Of a stretch of 8,049 nt of DNA, positions 6,913 to 8,049 are shown piece after piece. Source of the DNA: Bacteroidota bacterium. Lineage in GTDB: Bacteria > Bacteroidota > Bacteroidia > Chitinophagales > Chitinophagaceae. The translations under genes and the position numbers were made by a program. Numbering within the stretch: position 1 is the first letter of the stretch; every line of letters starts with the position of its first letter. The notes beneath the pieces are model-generated. The model searched no databases. It was given only the letters and a program-made list of their open reading frames with translations, and was not told the origin of the DNA. Location of the stretch: the NCBI GenBank assembly GCA_023386395.1, contig JAEWJV010000125.1:1-8049 (forward strand), read 5' to 3'.

Positions 6913-8049
6913 ATGTTTAAAAACTATCTCATCATTGCCTGGCGCAATTTAAAGCGCAACAAAATTTATGCTTTTATCAACATTGCTGGTTTAAGCATTG
7001 GCTTAGCCTGTGCCATGCTTATTTTATTGTATGTAAAAGATGAAGTAAGCTTTGACAGGTTTCATAATAATGTTGGTAATATTTATCGCATTGTATCAAA
7101 GAGCAAGTATAACGGCCAGGAATATAAAAGCACTAATACAGGCTATTTGCAAGGGCCACGCTTCACGCAAAATGTGCCTGGTATAAAAACATTTGTGCGC
7201 GTGCAAAGCGGCGCTGAAGATATAAAGACCGGCACCGATGTACAATCGCAGGACCTGCTGTATGTTGATTCAAGTTTCTTCAATGTATTTACTTTTCCGT
7301 TAATTGCCGGCAATCCGCAAACCTGTTTAAAAGAGCCGCGTTCCATTGTAATAAATGAGGATATAGCGAAAAAACAATTCGGCACAACTGATGCTGTTGG
7401 CAAAGTAATAATGATTAAGGAAGACAGTGTTTTTCAACCGTATAAAGTAACCGCCGTTGCCAAGCGCAGCCCGCAAAATTCATCCATCCGTTTTGAAGCC
7501 TTGTTACCCTTTAAAGAATCGGCAGAAGATGCGAGGAATAATGACAACTGGTATAATTTCTTTTTGAACACATTTGTGGTGCTGCAACCAAATGCCAACC
7601 TCAATACAGTAAATACAGAAATACAAAAATTTTACGTTCGCGATGCCAGCCAGACTTTTAAGGAAATGACAAAAAAATATGGCGGCGGCGGCACAATGGG
7701 TGAATACTTTTTACAGTCTTATATTGATATACACATGAACCCTGAATTGGGTGCGCAGAATGGAATGGTTAACGGCAGTAACCCAACATACGCTTATATT
7801 CTTTCAGGTATTGCCTTATTTGTGTTATTGATTGCATGCATCAACTTCATTAATCTTACTGTAGCACGTTCAGTAAAACGCGCAAAAGAAATCGGCATAA
7901 GAAAAGTAGTGGGCGGCGAAAGAAAGCAACTCATCCTGCAGTTTTTGGGTGAATCATTTTTGTTGTGCACTATTTCTTTTTTACTGGCCATTGGATTGGT
8001 AATGCTGGTACTGCCATTATTTAATAATCTTGCTAACAAAGCGCTTGCC
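6913..8049 (+). CDS. FtsX/MacB-like ABC transporter permease, paralogue 3, 3'-truncated by the window edge
   Basis: The frame from ATG 6913 stays open for 379 codons to the last base. The prefix MFKNYLIIAWRNLKRNK and TM1 (about 18-41) align without gaps to the first 50 residues of the other two permeases. A MacB-type periplasmic domain (about 45-294) includes FFNVFTFPLIAGN (122-134) and a Gly run (256-260) encoded by four GGC codons plus flanking codons. TM2 (about 295-316) is followed by EIGIRKVVGG (326-335), a Gln-rich coupling segment and TM3 (about 346-370). By analogy with its neighbours about 400 more residues, the second half, should lie beyond the edge. The start lacks a Shine-Dalgarno sequence (AAAACTGCCTTT precedes it) but is fixed by the alignment. 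It is more divergent from paralogues 1 and 2 than they are from each other, for example VARSVKRAKE in place of TARSEKRAKE. Confidence 0.93.
   Translation, partial: MFKNYLIIAWRNLKRNKIYAFINIAGLSIGLACAMLILLYVKDEVSFDRFHNNVGNIYRIVSKSKYNGQEYKSTNTGYLQGPRFTQNVPGIKTFVRVQSGAEDIKTGTDVQSQDLLYVDSSFFNVFTFPLIAGNPQTCLKEPRSIVINEDIAKKQFGTTDAVGKVIMIKEDSVFQPYKVTAVAKRSPQNSSIRFEALLPFKESAEDARNNDNWYNFFLNTFVVLQPNANLNTVNTEIQKFYVRDASQTFKEMTKKYGGGGTMGEYFLQSYIDIHMNPELGAQNGMVNGSNPTYAYILSGIALFVLLIACINFINLTVARSVKRAKEIGIRKVVGGERKQLILQFLGESFLLCTISFLLAIGLVMLVLPLFNNLANKALA

Noticed and set aside
7681..7692. GGC x4 run as a phase-variable microsatellite
   Set aside because: A trinucleotide run cannot shift the reading frame, and four units is too short; it simply encodes a Gly stretch in a periplasmic loop.

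Overview
The window reads as part of a macrolide-exporter/Lol-like (type VII, FtsX/MacB superfamily) ABC transport locus from a Bacteroidota bacterium, plausibly Chitinophagaceae or a relative. The taxonomic call is an inference. It rests on the long two-half FtsX-like permeases beginning M(F/L)xNYxxIAxRNL, the adaptor C-terminus, the moderately AT-rich DNA, and gene starts that mostly lack a Shine-Dalgarno sequence. No rRNA or taxon-specific marker is present.

Layout, all on the + strand: (1) the C-terminal part of a HlyD/MacA-type periplasmic adaptor, cut by the left edge (3-887); (2) a 165-nt AT-rich gap with a degenerate GCTGA heptad repeat; (3) a complete 225-aa ABC ATPase with every nucleotide-binding motif (1053-1730); (4) a 118-nt gap with two hairpin elements; (5) a complete 783-aa permease (1849-4200); (6) a 128-nt gap again with two hairpin elements; (7) a complete 789-aa paralogous permease (4329-6698); (8) a 214-nt gap of a different kind, with short GATTA repeats and an AT-rich imperfect palindrome; (9) the first 379 residues of a third paralogous permease, open to the right edge (6913-8049).

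Working model: the ATPase powers one or more of the permeases from the cytoplasm. The permeases' periplasmic domains work on the adaptor, which would connect to an outer-membrane TolC-like channel that is not in this window. Each complete permease is a tandem of two TM-periplasmic-3TM halves, so one chain may do the job of a MacB or LolCE dimer. A single ATPase next to at least three full permeases is the main functional puzzle. The substrate cannot be read from the sequence.

The most interesting non-coding signal is a small family of related hairpins in the two gaps flanking the first permease. In two of them the right arm is a purine-rich AGGAG-type sequence just upstream of a permease start codon, so the fold would cover a possible ribosome binding site. 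I found no CRISPR, tRNA, rRNA, insertion sequence, or convincing promoter or intrinsic terminator. The core genes belong to a known transporter superfamily and I do not claim a new system.
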